A stretch of 64,000 bases of DNA from Pontederia crassipes (GCA_030549335.1 CM060191.1:5957001-6021000); one strand, 5' to 3'. Shown: positions 34,412 through 48,377, counted from the stretch's first letter. Translations and numbers: made by a program. The notes: a model not told the origin generated them from the letters alone.

Positions 34412-34811
34412 GTGTTATTTCTTCAAAACACCTTTAAACTATCACGATTATTTATATCTAATATCAAGATACAAACTCTATTTTTTGGATCTCTAAACTA
34501 TCGCGATTTTTTCAATTTGATCATTTCGTCCAATTTCGTCAACTTCTCGATTAATTTTGATTTTTTGAATTGTGAAAAGACCATTATACTCCTGTTTATT
34601 TCATATGACTTTAAGGCATCTAAAACAGGGGTATAATGGTTTTTTCACAAATCTAAAAAATTAAAGTTAACTCAGAAGTTGACGGAACTGGACAAAAGGA
34701 TCAAATTGAAGAAATCGCGATAGTTTAATGACCTAAAAAATAAAATTCGTTGCTTGATATTAAATTTAGAAAATCATGATAATTTAAGGATGGTACTAGA
34801 AAAATAACCCT
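34412..34811. mobile_element. Foldback (long inverted-repeat) MITE
   Basis: Two arms of about 180 bases face each other with a spacer of only a few tens of bases. The left arm has AAACTATCGCGATTTTTTC, GTCAACTTCTCGATTAA and CATTATACTCCTG. The right arm read in reverse has AAACTATCGCGATTTCTTC, GTCAACTTCTGAGTTAA and CATTATACCCCTG. The outer ends (GTGTTATTTCTTC and, reversed, GGGTTATTTTTCTAG) also pair. It has no coding capacity. Mutator-like foldback elements of this kind are common in plants. The target duplication was not resolved. Confidence 0.8.
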
Positions 34812-34992
34812 AAAATGATTATTCAAATATTATTCCTATATATATATATATATAGTGGAGCGTCTGTAACCAATAGTACTATTCCGGATGACATTGTTAT
34901 TCCGACAATATGAATCAAAGATTTGAAAAAAAATGTTTTGTTATCAGCATATGTAGTACCTAGCATTTTCACTACTGCTCTCACGATTGGTC

Positions 34993-35026
<34 letters not shown>

Positions 35027-35986
35027 TGAAACACTTGTCTGAAACTGCATGGCCAATGGAATGCTAATGCTACGTACCATGGACCTGAACACCTTTCTCT
35101 CACCTCTAGCAAGCTAGTTGACTCTTGTGCAGATCCAGATTAATGAATCCGGACGCTCCTGCTCGGCCATGCAGTCAAAGTTCCAACTCACTCGCCGTTG
35201 GACGCGTCCGTGCGTACATGGCGACGATGGCCGCCCCCGCATGGATCGAGAATGTCAAACGACCCACACACACAATAAGAACAAAAGCATGGAGTTCATT
35301 TTGTTGCTTTGCTCCGAGAGTGAGAGAGGGAGAGGGAGACTGGGAGAGAGGAAGGTTCGTAGTCAGATATGCCACATCAATGGAGCTCATTATAAATATG
35401 ATCCTACTGTTCGTAGATTAAAATACGGATATCAAACTCTGTGATAAATATTTTTCTTTTGGTATTCTAGAAGAAATGGCTCTTTCGAAAAATTCGAACT
35501 GGCAATTGGATGATTATAATATAATCCCAAACTGCTAAAATTATAATAAATATATACCGAGACTGCCAGTTCTCTCGTCATCTCAGTGCAGTGCGTCTCA
35601 AATCTTTTGATCAAGAATGGACGAGGGTGCAAAAATAAATAAATCTGAACCTACAAACTAAAATTATGTGCTATCTGCGTTCTGGTCACGTACTGGTCTT
35701 TAGCTGTGGATTAATGTTCTGACGCTACTGCCACTTTGCTCCCCCGAATGAATAATTTTCCTAACTGAGTCACGAGAGAGAGAGAGAGAGAGATGAAAAG
35801 AAAGGGGAGGAGGAGAGAGGAAAAGTCAAACGTTCAAAGGGCTTGTTTACGCTGTTTGATTCGAGTGTTCGACCAAAAGCCCCCGCTGATGGCTTTTAAG
35901 AAAGCAGAAAACTAAACGCAATTGCGGCTAACTCGATCCATCACATGCTTCAATTTATTTCTTTTAGACCTCACCACCGCCACCTC
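34812..35986. other. Upstream region of the MYB gene
   Basis: No second gene recognised. It contains the C33 run and a GA-rich stretch at 35774-35792. Overlapping frames in 35118-35444 are not convincing. The final part is presumably promoter for the MYB gene. Confidence 0.45.
34994..35026. repeat. C33 homopolymer
   Basis: Run of 33 C on the plus strand in AT-rich sequence. The length is likely to vary and may be affected by sequencing error. Confidence 0.9.
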
Positions 35987-35994
35987 TATAAAAG
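35987..35994 (+). promoter_or_regulatory. TATA box of the MYB gene
   Basis: TATAAAAG in the context CACCTCTATAAAAGCATCC, 161 bases before the ATG. It fits transcription starting at about 36020 and a pyrimidine-rich 5' UTR of about 130 bases. Confidence 0.75.
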
Positions 35995-36154
35995 CATCCA
36001 ATCCTTCTCTTATCAAGCAACTCCAATCTCATCCAATTCCAATTCCATCACCTCCTCCTGACCTCCTCCTCCTCTCTCTTTCTCTCCAACCTACTCGTCT
36101 CAAATACCTGCACAGTCTGCAGTCTCTGCACCAATCCCAGAGAAGCCACTGATC

Positions 36155-37262
36155 ATGGAGTTCCACGGGGTGACCACGCAGGCTTGCAACAGCTCTGCCG
36201 CGCCGCCCAGCGAGGACGACGACCTGAGGAGAGGGCCTTGGACCGTCGAGGAAGACATCTTGCTGATGAATTATATAGCCGCCCATGGCGACGGCCGATG
36301 GAACTCCCTTGCTCGCTCTGCAGGTACTTACCGCGCGCTGATTAATTCCTTCACCGCGTAGACATACTACATGTTTTGTTGCTTCGGAGTACTTAATTTT
36401 GGTCTTCTCTGGTGAATGATTCAGGTCTCAAGAGAACCGGCAAGAGCTGCCGCCTCCGGTGGCTGAACTATCTCCGGCCGGACGTCCGGCGCGGCAACAT
36501 CACACCGCAGGAGCAGCTCCTCATTCTTGAGCTCCACTCTCGATGGGGAAACAGGTAATGAATCTTACAGGAAGCACTACGTTTAGAGAAAGAGATAAAG
36601 TAAAAAAAGAGTAGGCGCTCTGACACGCAGCTTCTGATACACGCAGGTGGTCGAAGATTGCACAGCACTTGCCCGGGAGGACGGACAACGAGATCAAGAA
36701 CTACTGGCGGACCCGCGTGCAGAAGCACGCTAAGCAGCTGCGCTGCGACGTGAACAGCAAGCAGTTCAAGGACATCATGCGGTACCTGTGGATGCCCCGC
36801 CTCGTCGAGCGGATCCGCGCGGCCTCCGGCGACCTTTCGGCGTCCGACTACGCGGGATCCTCGGCTCAGGCGTCTGCTCCTGCGCAGCAGCAACAGCCGC
36901 CGCCGCCGCCGTCGACGAGCGAGGCGGCGGAGCTCTCGCAGCTGCGCACGAAGCCGACGCCTGAAAGCTCCAGCACGGACGGGTCTTCGTCGGAGTACTC
37001 GCTGGACGCGGGGTTCTCGCCGCCCCCGGCGGCCTCGGAGGTCAGCTTGGCGGGGAGCTGCGTGCTGCAGGGGAGCGAGGACGGATGTGGCGACGAGTGC
37101 TGGATGCAGGAGCAGCAGCTTGGAGGCGGATGCTGGGCGGAGCCGTTGCCGCTGCCGAGCCCCGGCGCCTACGGCAGCTTTGGGTTGCCGGAGTTGGAGC
37201 AGGGCGGCGGCTGGGGTGAGAGCCTCTGGAGCATAGAGGACCTTTGGATACAACAGTTCTAA
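36155..37262 (+). CDS. R2R3-MYB transcription factor, subgroup 20 (MYB2/MYB62/MYB108/JAMyb type)
   Basis: Exons 36155-36323, 36425-36554 and 36647-37262 give 304 aa; both introns fall at the positions usual for R2R3-MYB genes. R2 (residues about 26-77) starts [10 protein letters not shown] and ends [12 protein letters not shown]3 (about 78-128) has [15 protein letters not shown], with Ile for the first Trp as normal in plants, then [20 protein letters not shown]. Right after R3 comes WMPRLVERI (148-156), the WxPRLxxxI signature of subgroup 20. The C-terminal half is low-complexity (Q/P run near 175-185, serine- and glycine-rich) and ends [11 protein letters not shown], a likely activation motif. 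Known members act in jasmonate, ABA, phosphate-starvation and stamen responses; which role applies here is unknown. Exon 3 is very GC-rich, in contrast with its surroundings. Confidence 0.95.
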
Positions 37263-40124
37263 CATGGAGGGAAATGAGAGAAAAAAAAAAAGAGAACAAA
37301 GGCAAATTGTAAAGATAAAAAAATCCTTATCGAAAAAAATATTTTAAAAAAAATTACATCAAGAGAGTGATTAATTACTGAAAATTTGAAATTTTCAAAA
37401 ATTACTCTCTGATATGCAATTACCTTTCTTAGTTTTTTTGTTCGTTTACAAATATTTTGATCCAATTCTTTGAGGGATATGCCATGTGCCTACTGAATTG
37501 TGACATTAACAAATATATAGATTTTCATGAAATACTTGTGAATTTTCTCATTATGATCTTATGCATACATTTCAAACTTTTGATCCACAAAATTTAGCTT
37601 TTTCCATTTTAATATTTTAATTTCATTAGGAGACTAAAGCCTATATCATTCTAACATTTCCTTGCCTCCATTTTAACACAACAAGAAAAAAAAAAGAAAG
37701 AGAAACAAGATAAGCTTAATTAAAGAAAGAACTAAACTCAAACCTTGTTCTTTATAACACTTGTAATGTTTTTTTTTTCTTTCATTTTTGTTTAGTTATA
37801 TTATCATGGATAAAACATATTAGATCTATATAAGTTTTCTCATTGGGAAGCATTAAAGAAAGGCTAATTATTTAGTAAAATAATATGAAGATAACAAATA
37901 AAAGACAGTTGTTGGAATTAATTAAATCACCAACTAATTGTTATTCCTAGGGTTGAAAACGCTGAACCATGCACTAATTAAGATGTTTTTATGAAATATT
38001 TTATCCGAGTCATTTTCCACTGACTAAGTATTATGCTTGGCAATAAATGCCTGTAAAGCACTAATCTTGTGCTAAATAGTAATAATATTTATTCAACGAA
38101 AAGAGTGCTTTGTTTGTATTGAGAAAGTTGGAACTTTGTATAATTTTAATATGTCCATTGTCCTTTGCCTTAAAAAATTTCACCACATTCTTTTTGTTTT
38201 CCTCCTGCGGCTTAAGAATGATATTTTAATCTTCATTAGTGGCTTAATTAAATCGCTGCGTGACCTTAATACGTTGGATGGAATCAACTCTACACGCGTG
38301 GTTTGGAGCGAGTTTTATTGTTGGTTTTTCGAAATCCGTCGGTAATTTGCAAAAATCTTGATGAATAAAACAATTATAAAAAAGATTTTATTTACGCACC
38401 TAAATTCAAACAAAAGATGAAAAATAAAGATAATAATAAAATTAACGATTACGAACACGATTAAAAGTTTTTGTGTACCAAAATTCGAACATGGGTGTTT
38501 ATTATGGTCCATACGGAAGAATTATAATAATGTAAGTAAAAATTGATTTGTCATGTTAGTGCCTACAGAGGATGTAGTTGTCAAGGTTGTGGATACACCA
38601 AAAAAGAAATAAAAGAATTCTAACTATAAATTTGACAAGAAAAAGACCAGACAATCCGAGAAAGAATTGAAAATTTGAAATTATGAGTTTGATTAAATTC
38701 TACAATTTTCTTGATAACTAATTAAAACATTGATAATTTCAAATTAGGACTATATATATTCAGCGATTGGAGATATTCATTTTTTATTTATTTATACATC
38801 TTTCATTTACATTGTTCAGTTGTAAGTCATCATTTCTTTTTTTTCTTGTTATTGGTATAATAATTTTGTATAATTTAATGTTCTTTCTATTTGTGGAGTT
38901 TTTGCTTTATACGCTAAAAGCAATTGCTTATGTTGATATTTATACTATAGTTATAGTATTAAATGCATTTATATCAAATTATACTGTATCATATAAAATT
39001 ATAAATTATTATCACGCTAAAGTTGGATTTGTGTTTTCTAAAGTTGACCGGCTAAAGGTGATTTTTTAAAATATTTTTTTTGGGAATTTTTTTGGTTCAC
39101 AAAATGCCATCAAAAATTTGTTGGATGATTTTTGTTGTTGTTGTTGTTATTGTTGGATAGAAGTATTAATCCAATTCGAACCACTTTCCCCATCGCCACT
39201 TAATCAACAAAATGGTAGTAGATATTTTTTTTGGTTTCAAAACGAAATTAATGCATTTCTTTTATTAATCATGAATCCCTTCCATTAACACAGTGGAGGT
39301 CTCTATCCAATTCACTGTGTCATCATGGTTGAGCACTCATTTCAGCTGAGAACATTTCATATATCTAGCACAAAAGTGCAACTTGAAGGGAGGAAGAAGA
39401 AGAACAAGAAGAAAAAAATAAAAGAAAGAAAGAAAAGAAAAGACCTCGCCTTTTAGCACACAACACTGTTAGAGAATTTAATTAATACAGATCTTGAGAT
39501 ATATGCAAATCAAATGGTGCAACAGGGATAACAGTGGCACTCCAAGCAACTGTTTCCTTAAAGGATGAAATCCAAGTTGGTGGCCAAATTAGTCATGGAG
39601 AAATGGATTCAATGCCCTCCATTTTAATTTTGGTCCTTTCATCTACAGTTGAGAAGTTTACTAAAAACCTTGCAGGAAGTCTCCTCATCCCTCAAACAAA
39701 CTTCACAATTCCTCCTACTATGCAGAAAAGTTGACAAAAATAAATGTAACATTATCATGTCCACAAAGTCTTCTCCATCATGCATTTCTTCTTATTATTT
39801 TTGGAAACCAGATGAGTCCACTTCACTAATTCAGAATCCCAAATTCATGTGGAAGATGGCCATAGTAACAATTATTATTCGCTGTGTAATGAACACAACA
39901 TATAATATTTTTTAATGTACAATGTAATTTCTTTGATAAAAAAAACTATTAAAACATGTATATATAAGGCTGATGCACTAGTGACATCAACAAAAAAAAT
40001 GATAAAAATAAGAAGATGGTCAAGTAGGTATATAGAAAGTGGCAACAAATTTTACCTCAAGCCAAGAACAAAAACTACATATCTGATTAGTTTGCAAATC
40101 TTCTCCACTAACTGGGAATTATAT
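37263..40124. other. AT-rich intergenic region
   Basis: Begins with the MYB 3' UTR (length unknown). The rest is AT-rich spacer with no gene recognised. Frames at 38136-38345, 38767-39069 and 39534-39915 are open by chance or unrecognised. A short (TTG)n occurs at 39132-39149 without the RTE tail and is plain simple repeat. Confidence 0.5.
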
Positions 40125-40131
40125 GAATCTC

Positions 40132-41007
40132 GGGTAAATTACACCAAATATTCTCCAACTTTCATATTTGCTCAGCGATGCTCTCCAACTTCACTTTATA
40201 ACACGAATGTCCTCCATTTTTTAACTTGTTTCACCTGATGCCCTCCTTACCTATAATCGGCAATTTCTCGGCCACAACGCTGATGTCACGTCTCTCTCCT
40301 CTCCACGTTCACGTTATGGCAATATTAAAAAATAAAAAAGAATAAAAATGCCACGTGAAGTAACTGGCGCGGCGAGCGAGGGGGTCGCCCGAGGTCATAA
40401 GGAGGGGGGCGACCCCCCACCCCACTGCGCCGCGCCGACGAGCACATGGGAAGGTGGGGAGAGGTCGCCCTCCTCCCCCCCCCCCCCCCCCCACCCCTTG
40501 CCACGCCAACGAGCGTAGGGAAGGTGGGGGTCGCCCCCCTCCCTGCGACCTCGCCGGAGGTCGCAGGGAGGGGGGCGACACTCCCACCCCCTGCGTTCAT
40601 CGGCACGCGCAGGGAAGGTGGGGGGTCGCCCCCTCCCTGCGACCTTGCCGGAGGTCGTAGGGAGGGGGCGACCCCCCACCTTCCCTGCGCTTAGGGAAGA
40701 TGGGGAGTCATCCCCTCCCTACGACCTCGTCGGAGGACGGGGCGACTCCTCCTCGCTCGTTGCGTTAGTGATTCTATATGGCATTATTTATTTATTTTTT
40801 AATATTATCAGTAACGTGAACATGGAGAGGAGAGAGACGCGACGTCAATGCCATGTCAACGCTATGATCGGAAAACTGCCGATTATAGGTAAGGAGGGCA
40901 TCGGATGAAACAAGTTAAAAGATGGAGGACATTCGTGTTACAAAGTGAAGTTGGAGGGTACCGCTGAACAAACGTGAAAGTTGAATGGTATTTGGTGTAA
41001 TTTACTC
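40132..41007. mobile_element. 0.88-kb inverted-repeat transposon with a GC-rich hairpin array
   Basis: Terminal inverted repeats of about 220 bp: GGGTAAATTACACCAAAT at the left and GAGTAAATTACACCAAAT at the right (reversed) continue as matching sequence through CTCCAACTTCACTTT and CCTATAATCGGCA. A perfect 7-bp direct repeat GAATCTC lies exactly outside both ends (40125-40131 and 41008-41014). The centre (about 40365-40750) is over 65% GC by eye and made of successive hairpins, e.g. a perfect 23-base stem with loop GCCG at 40530-40579. It has no coding capacity; the frames here are repeat artefacts. Long inverted repeats suggest a Mutator-like element, though 7 bp is short for that superfamily. 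Confidence 0.8.
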
Positions 41008-41014
41008 GAATCTC

Positions 41015-41550
41015 TCGTAATATTTGATTCCTTTAATCAACATTTTAGTCAAAATAATTAACTGTTGTCGGAAAGGGAAAAAATATAGAATGGATATTAT
41101 TTTTTAAAGTAGTTAATTAAGTGAATATTCAAAGTTTGGCTAACTTTTTTCATAACTAAAATATGTTGCTTGGCCATTTATTTTCACTTTCACCTCTGAA
41201 ACCAAAGAAGAAGGAAACAGTCACTTCACTGAACTGTCAATATGTTTCACTTTATCTACCATCAACTTTTTCGTAAATTTTTCTTTCTGTTTATCCAATT
41301 ACAAATTTATCTTTTCTTATTAAGAATTCTAAAAACTAGTGTCTGAAATATCTATTTTCTAAGAGTATTTTTCAGTTTTTAAAATGGTAATAAATTTCGA
41401 AACGTTAATTAATTATTAAATTGAAGAAAGAAAAATTAACATAAAAATGATAGTGTAAATTGGGAAGGAAAAAACAATTTGCATTCGAATTGGATAATAT
41501 ACCTAGTTGTTATATTATATTAAAATGTAATTATATTATTATAAAAATAA
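41015..41550. other. AT-rich spacer
   Basis: No gene or repeat structure recognised apart from A/T-rich low complexity. Confidence 0.5.
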
Positions 41551-41559
41551 ATATAAATC

Positions 41560-42470
41560 GAAGCAGAATAATTGGTCCCAAAACAAAAGTCACCCAGTTT
41601 CGTACGCTCACGGGTCGACCCAAAGAGCACGGGATCCCTGTTCCACAACGGGACCCGCAGCTCACCGCCGACGTACACATGTTTTTACATAGCAGTACAC
41701 GGCTGCGCGTGTCACGGAGCGTGACACGAAGCGTAAAGCCTCGCGGTACTAGTGCCGTTCAACTTATAGCTCTCGACTCAACGTCGAAACTTTGGAACAC
41801 ATGCAGCCATCCCGCACTACGTAATATTGCGAAGTACCAAGTTATCCGCCCTTAGGACATTTATCTTGTAAGACCGTCCTTATGAATGATCAAGTAGGTG
41901 ACGTTCCCGTAGGGTACGTCTTTTGTATCTTCAATATGTAATAAAACTCCTATACCTACGGTACACTGAGAGGAGTTCATTAGTGCCTTCTGAGGTCCAA
42001 TTGTATGTTATGTTTCATCATATTTAATACAAGTAAGCTTTCCTTTAATTCTAGTGTCATGGTCTTGAGCGTGGGATGGTAACCCACATTGGTGTCCCTT
42101 TCGTGACGTCCCGTGATCCCTTCGTCGCCTCTTCAGACTTTAAGCGTCTATATTAGTGCCGCAATGCGTTAATATCACGGTCTCATGACGAGTAGTCCAA
42201 CACTCTAGTTATGTCCGTGATTGAATACTTATAAGAGCGACTATCGGTATAGTCGTCTCGATCATAAAACTTTCGTTGCAAACTCAAAATAAGCTTGGCT
42301 AGGTGCCTATCCGCCTAGTCGCCGCAAGTGGTCTAGTGTCCGAGAATGACCCCGTGACACGCGTACGGTGTCAGATGCTCGACACGTGTATGCTCAACGA
42401 GATGGGTCCACCGCGAGACCCATTGACCATTAGCCACTTATTTGTGCTCGTTGCGTCTCGCAAGACTGGT
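41560..42470. other. Compositionally distinct insertion of unknown type
   Basis: About 900 bases of balanced composition within AT-rich spacer, bounded on the right by a (TTA)n tract. No protein domain on either strand. It contains many CG-bearing words (ACGCGTACGG, CGACACGTG, GACGTCCCGTGAT) and paired motifs such as GTCACGGAGCGTGACACGAAGCGT near 41710. It could be an LTR or a non-coding part of an old retroelement. No terminal repeats or target duplication could be shown. Confidence 0.4.
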
Positions 42471-42474
42471 ATTG

Positions 42475-44176
<1,702 letters not shown>

Positions 44177-44186
44177 TATAAAAAAA
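44177..44186 (+). promoter_or_regulatory. Possible TATA box of the invertase gene
   Basis: TATAAAAAAA lies about 257 bases before the chosen ATG and is followed by a C-rich stretch typical of a 5' UTR. It is the best candidate in the region but not a strong one. Confidence 0.35.
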
Positions 44187-44433
44187 CAACAATAAGTCCA
44201 TCTTTTCCACCGCCGCTTCTCCCATACGCGGTGCTTGTAAACCAATCCGCTATCACCATTTTACATTTACCCCCTATGCCTCTTGCAATTCGCATCAACG
44301 ATCCCTCTTGTCTCTGCCTTATTTTACAAGTTAGTCGCTCTCTATTCTCCGTTCTCCTCATTTTTATTGCATAAAGGCACAGATATTGTTCCCTTTTTCG
44401 GTTCCAGTCCCTCTCCCATCTCTCTCGCACGCC

Positions 44434-47400
44434 ATGGCGAGAGCCTACGGGCGTCTCCTCCTTCGCCGGTGGACGAGAGCCGCGGGAGTCTCCCCGAAAT
44501 GCCCCCATCGGCGTCCGTTCTCCTCACTCCTCGGCACAGCCGCCGCCACCTCCGGCGGGAGCTACGTTTCCCCCTTCCGTCATCTCCTCCGTCCCGCTTA
44601 CAGGGTCGCAATCTTGCCGGGTCTCCGGCGGTACTCCACCTTTGAGACGTCATCCTCCTCCTCCGGCGCCGATAAGGCCTTCGAGAGAATCTGCATCCAG
44701 GGAATAGCCCCGAAGCCGCAGCCTCTCGTCCCCGACGACAGTATCGAAGCTGAATTGACCGCAGAGCCGGTGGAAGAATCGCGCGATGATGAGGTGACCT
44801 GTAGGGAGGCGGAGGGGGGCGTTTGGGACGACAAAGCCGCCATCTTGGAGCAAGGGGAGGCTTGTTCGATCCGAGCGGAGGAGTCCGAGGTGGAGAAGGA
44901 GGCGTGGAGGCTATTGAACAAGGCGGTGGTGAGCTACTGCGGCCGGCCCATCGGAACCGTAGCGGCAAACGACGTCTCTCTGGTGGCAAACCAGCTGAAC
45001 TATGATCAGGTCTTTATCAGGGACTTCGTGCCATCGGCGATTACTTTCTTGCTTAAAGGGGAGAGCGAGATTGTTCGAAACTTCATTCTCCACACCTTGC
45101 AGTTGCAGGTAAAAGAGCTATTTAATATATTTAGCTTCTTGCTGTGAAATTGTACGGCAGGTTCCTATGTGCATAAATGCATATGCATTAATTCATATCA
45201 AAAGTATTATAGCATGATTTTACAATATGCCAACCATTGTTGCTGATCATTTTTTCAGAATTGTAGAAACTAATGCTGAAGGAGCAGCATGTAGTGATTT
45301 AATTGGCAGTTTGACTTTGATTATTGACGGCATAAATACGAAGAGACTTAAGCTTAGTGGCATTGATAATGGTGTCTTATTTGATGAACTGGTAGTCATA
45401 GTTTGAGACACTGGAAAAACATGATTCTTATTGATCATGATTGCTTTTGTGGTACTTGAGCTTCCAAAGCTTGGAAAGCAGGGGAATTAGGATACTAAGT
45501 TGGATGATTTTTTGCATAGCCCTACGAAAAGTTTGTAGATTCTAGTGAACCGTACAGTTACCTGTCACATATTTAAGAAAGAGGAAGCTGAGTCTGATGG
45601 TATCAAATGCAGCTTTAGTTTTTTCCATTGATGTAACAAACTTTGAGTTTACATATCGTATCTTATAGGCCTAGTATTTTTTCTTTGTGTTCCAACACTT
45701 GGAAATTTGAAAACTTTCTATATCTCTTGATACTATCAACAGCATACCTTCAGTGTTTACATCTAAGCAGACAGAATTTGACATCTACCATTAAGCTTTA
45801 GACATTTTCTAGTCAAAGTTGTGTGTCTTCCCATTCACTTGTGGTGTATCATGACAAGAACAGAAATTAGGCAGATGTTTTATTTTATTTTATTTTTTTG
45901 AGAAGTGAAAGGATAGCTACCAAGGTTGTAGCTATCCTATTTTATTGAATTGGTGAAAAAAAGTTACAACTGAGTTATTTTAGAGGGGAATCATTCCCCA
46001 ACAACACCCTTGATCTTTTCCTCAAAAAACATCCTTAATCTCAAGCCCATATCTTAGCCAGGTTGCGCGCATGTGTGAAAATATTGTCCATGTAACATCT
46101 TTCCCCCTGAATATAACAACATTCCTTTCAAATCAAATAGCCCACAGTGCAGCCACTAGAAGTACTCGTATATATCTTGAGACAAACACCCTAACATCTC
46201 GATGTCTGGCTCCATAACGGAAAGATTGCCAGAAGTTCGCAGCCGAGGACAGATTCAACCATTGACATCCTAATGTATGCCATGTCTCCTTAGCCATCCT
46301 ACGTTCAAAGAAAAGATGGTTGATATCCTCCGCAGTCGCATCACATAGGATGCAAGTAAAATCAACTGAAGGTTGCCACTTTTGTCGATAGGTCTTGGTC
46401 ACTAGTTATGATGTATTGATGTGTACATGCCCAAAGTCAAATGCATGGCATGCTATCAAGTAACACTTTTCTTTGGTAACCAGAGCTGGGAAAAAACTGT
46501 TGATTGTTACAGCCCTGGACAAGGTCTAATGCCAGCAAGTTTTAAAGTTCGAACTGTCCCATTGGATGGAAGTAATGAAGCATTTGAAGAGGTTTTGGAT
46601 CCTGACTTTGGAGAAGCAGCTATTGGGCGTGTTGCACCAGTTGATTCCGGTGAGTTTTGAATCTCTTGGTTGTAGCTTCATCATAATCGAAGAGTAAGTT
46701 CAAAAGAAGGTTATCACATGTCTCACATGCTTACAGGGTTGTGGTGGATCATACTACTACGAGCTTATGGAAAAATAACAGGAGATTATGCATTACAAGA
46801 GAGGGTCGATGTCCAAACAGGCATTAGGTTGATTTTGAAATTGTGTTTATCAGATGGGTTTGATATGTTCCCATCTCTTCTAGTCACTGATGGTTCGTGC
46901 ATGATAGACCGAAGGATGGGCATCCATGGACATCCTCTTGAAATCCAAGTAAGATCACATTCGGAATAGTGTTTCAGATAGCATGCATTCTCCTCAATCT
47001 CCACCTTTCCTTTGTGGACTTGTATATCTGGACAATAATATCTTTCCTTGCTTAAGTTCCTTCATTCTATCGCGTAAGTAATAATGGTAGTATTATGTAG
47101 CTGATAACTTAAATTTCACAGGCACTGTTTTATTCAGCTCTGAGATGCTCTCGTGAAATGATTGCAATTAATGAAGGAACTCGAAACTTGGTAGGCGCAA
47201 TAAATAACAGGCTCAGTGCTCTTTCCTTCCATATAAGGGAGTATTATTGGGTGGATATGAAGAAGATTAATGAGATATATCGCTATAAGACTGAGGAGTA
47301 CTCTCATGATGCTATTAACAAATTCAATATCTATCCTGACCAAATTCCTTCTTGGCTAGTTGACTGGATACCTGAGAAAGGAGGTTATTTTATTGGCAAC

Positions 47401-48377
47401 TTGCAGCCTGCTCACATGGATTTTAGGTTCTTCTCTCTTGGTAATCTTTGGGCCATTGTATCTTCCCTAACCACACAGAGACAAGCTGAGGGAATTCTCA
47501 ACCTCATTGAAGAAAAATGGGATGATCTTGTGGGGAATATGCCTCTTAAAATATGCTATCCTGCTTTGGAATATGAAGAATGGCGGATAATTACAGGAAG
47601 TGATCCAAAGAACACGTAAGTTTCAAGAAGCATTTTATTTATCTTTTTTTACTGCATTGTAGCTTAACATGGAATTAATGTGCATGATTTATGGAGACCT
47701 TATGTTACTCTGCAACTTCACCTCTAGTGCATATTAATAAACAGTAGCTTCAAAGGCCAACTCAATTTATATGGCATGTAACTTAAAAAAGGGACAAAAG
47801 CATTTGGCATGCGATGAGGATTCTATTTAGAAATCCTAAATGGATTTCTGACATTGAAGTTTAGATGTCCAGCATTGATAGGCATAATAATGCGAGTATA
47901 ATAGTTGTCTTAACGGAGATGTATGCAGGCCATGGTCATATCACAATGGTGGATCTTGGCCAACGTTGTTATGGCAGGTTATTGTTCTTCCTTTTTCTTT
48001 TTTGTTACCTGCTGTCCCAGCTGCCACCTAATGTTCTTTCATTAAAATAGTTTACATTAGCTTGCATCAAGATGGGCAGACCAGAACTAGCACAGAGGGC
48101 TCTTGCAGTAGCTGAGAAGAGACTATCAAGTGACAGATGGCCAGAGTACTATGATACACGAAATGGAAGACTTATTGGCAAGCAATCACACTTGTACCAA
48201 ACGTGGACAATAGCTGGGTTTCTTACCTCTAAAATTCTTCTGGAAAATCCAACACTTGCTTCCATATTAACGTGCGATGAAGATCTTGAGCTGATTGAAA
48301 GTTGTGCATGCAAACTAAACAAGAGTACGAGAACAAAGTGCTCCAGGATCGCAGCACGGTCACAGATCCTTGTTTAG
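44434..48377 (+). CDS. Alkaline/neutral invertase (GH100), probably mitochondrial or plastid isoform
   Basis: Exons 44434-45108, 46484-46649, 46737-46948, 47122-47615, 47929-47977 and 48051-48377 join in phase to 640 aa. The enzyme cleaves sucrose to glucose and fructose. Conserved GH100 blocks: [51 protein letters not shown] followed by [53 protein letters not shown] and WPEYYDTR. Acid residues in the [14 protein letters not shown] and WPEYYD blocks are thought to be catalytic. The first 60 or so residues are rich in Arg and Ser with almost no acidic residues ([18 protein letters not shown]...), as in an organelle presequence, unlike cytosolic isoforms. The ATG at 44434 has the best context (GCCATGGCG); an in-frame ATG lies 48 bases upstream. 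Intron 1 carries an antisense LINE fragment. Exon 5 is only 49 bases. Confidence 0.95.
45884..46402 (-). mobile_element. 5'-truncated L1-type LINE fragment, antisense in invertase intron 1
   Basis: On the minus strand an 89-codon frame (46402 to 46133) has the reverse-transcriptase zinc-binding motif: [20 protein letters not shown] then [14 protein letters not shown]. The C-x2-C..H-x4-C pattern lacks its last Cys (Arg in its place). A typical LINE C-terminal stretch follows. The minus-strand 3' end has the stem-loop GGATAGCTAC/GTAGCTATCC at about 45912-45938 and an A-rich tail (45884-45901 on the plus strand as T-rich). The target duplication is not clear. It does not disturb the exon borders. 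Confidence 0.8.

Noticed and set aside
36468-37265. Open frame of 265 codons on the minus strand over the MYB gene
   Set aside because: Shadow of the GC-rich MYB exon 3. The plus strand gives a clear R2R3-MYB with correct splice sites, while the minus frame is Arg/Ala/Leu-rich without a domain.
39132-39149. (TTG)n tract as another Au SINE or RTE tail
   Set aside because: No GTAGCCGACCCC tail precedes it, so it is simple repeat.
40309-40908. Several Gly/Pro-rich frames on both strands
   Set aside because: Products of the GC-rich hairpin array in the transposon.
44342-44989. Minus-strand frame of 215 codons over invertase exon 1
   Set aside because: Shadow of a GC-rich exon, rich in Arg and Pro with no recognisable motif.
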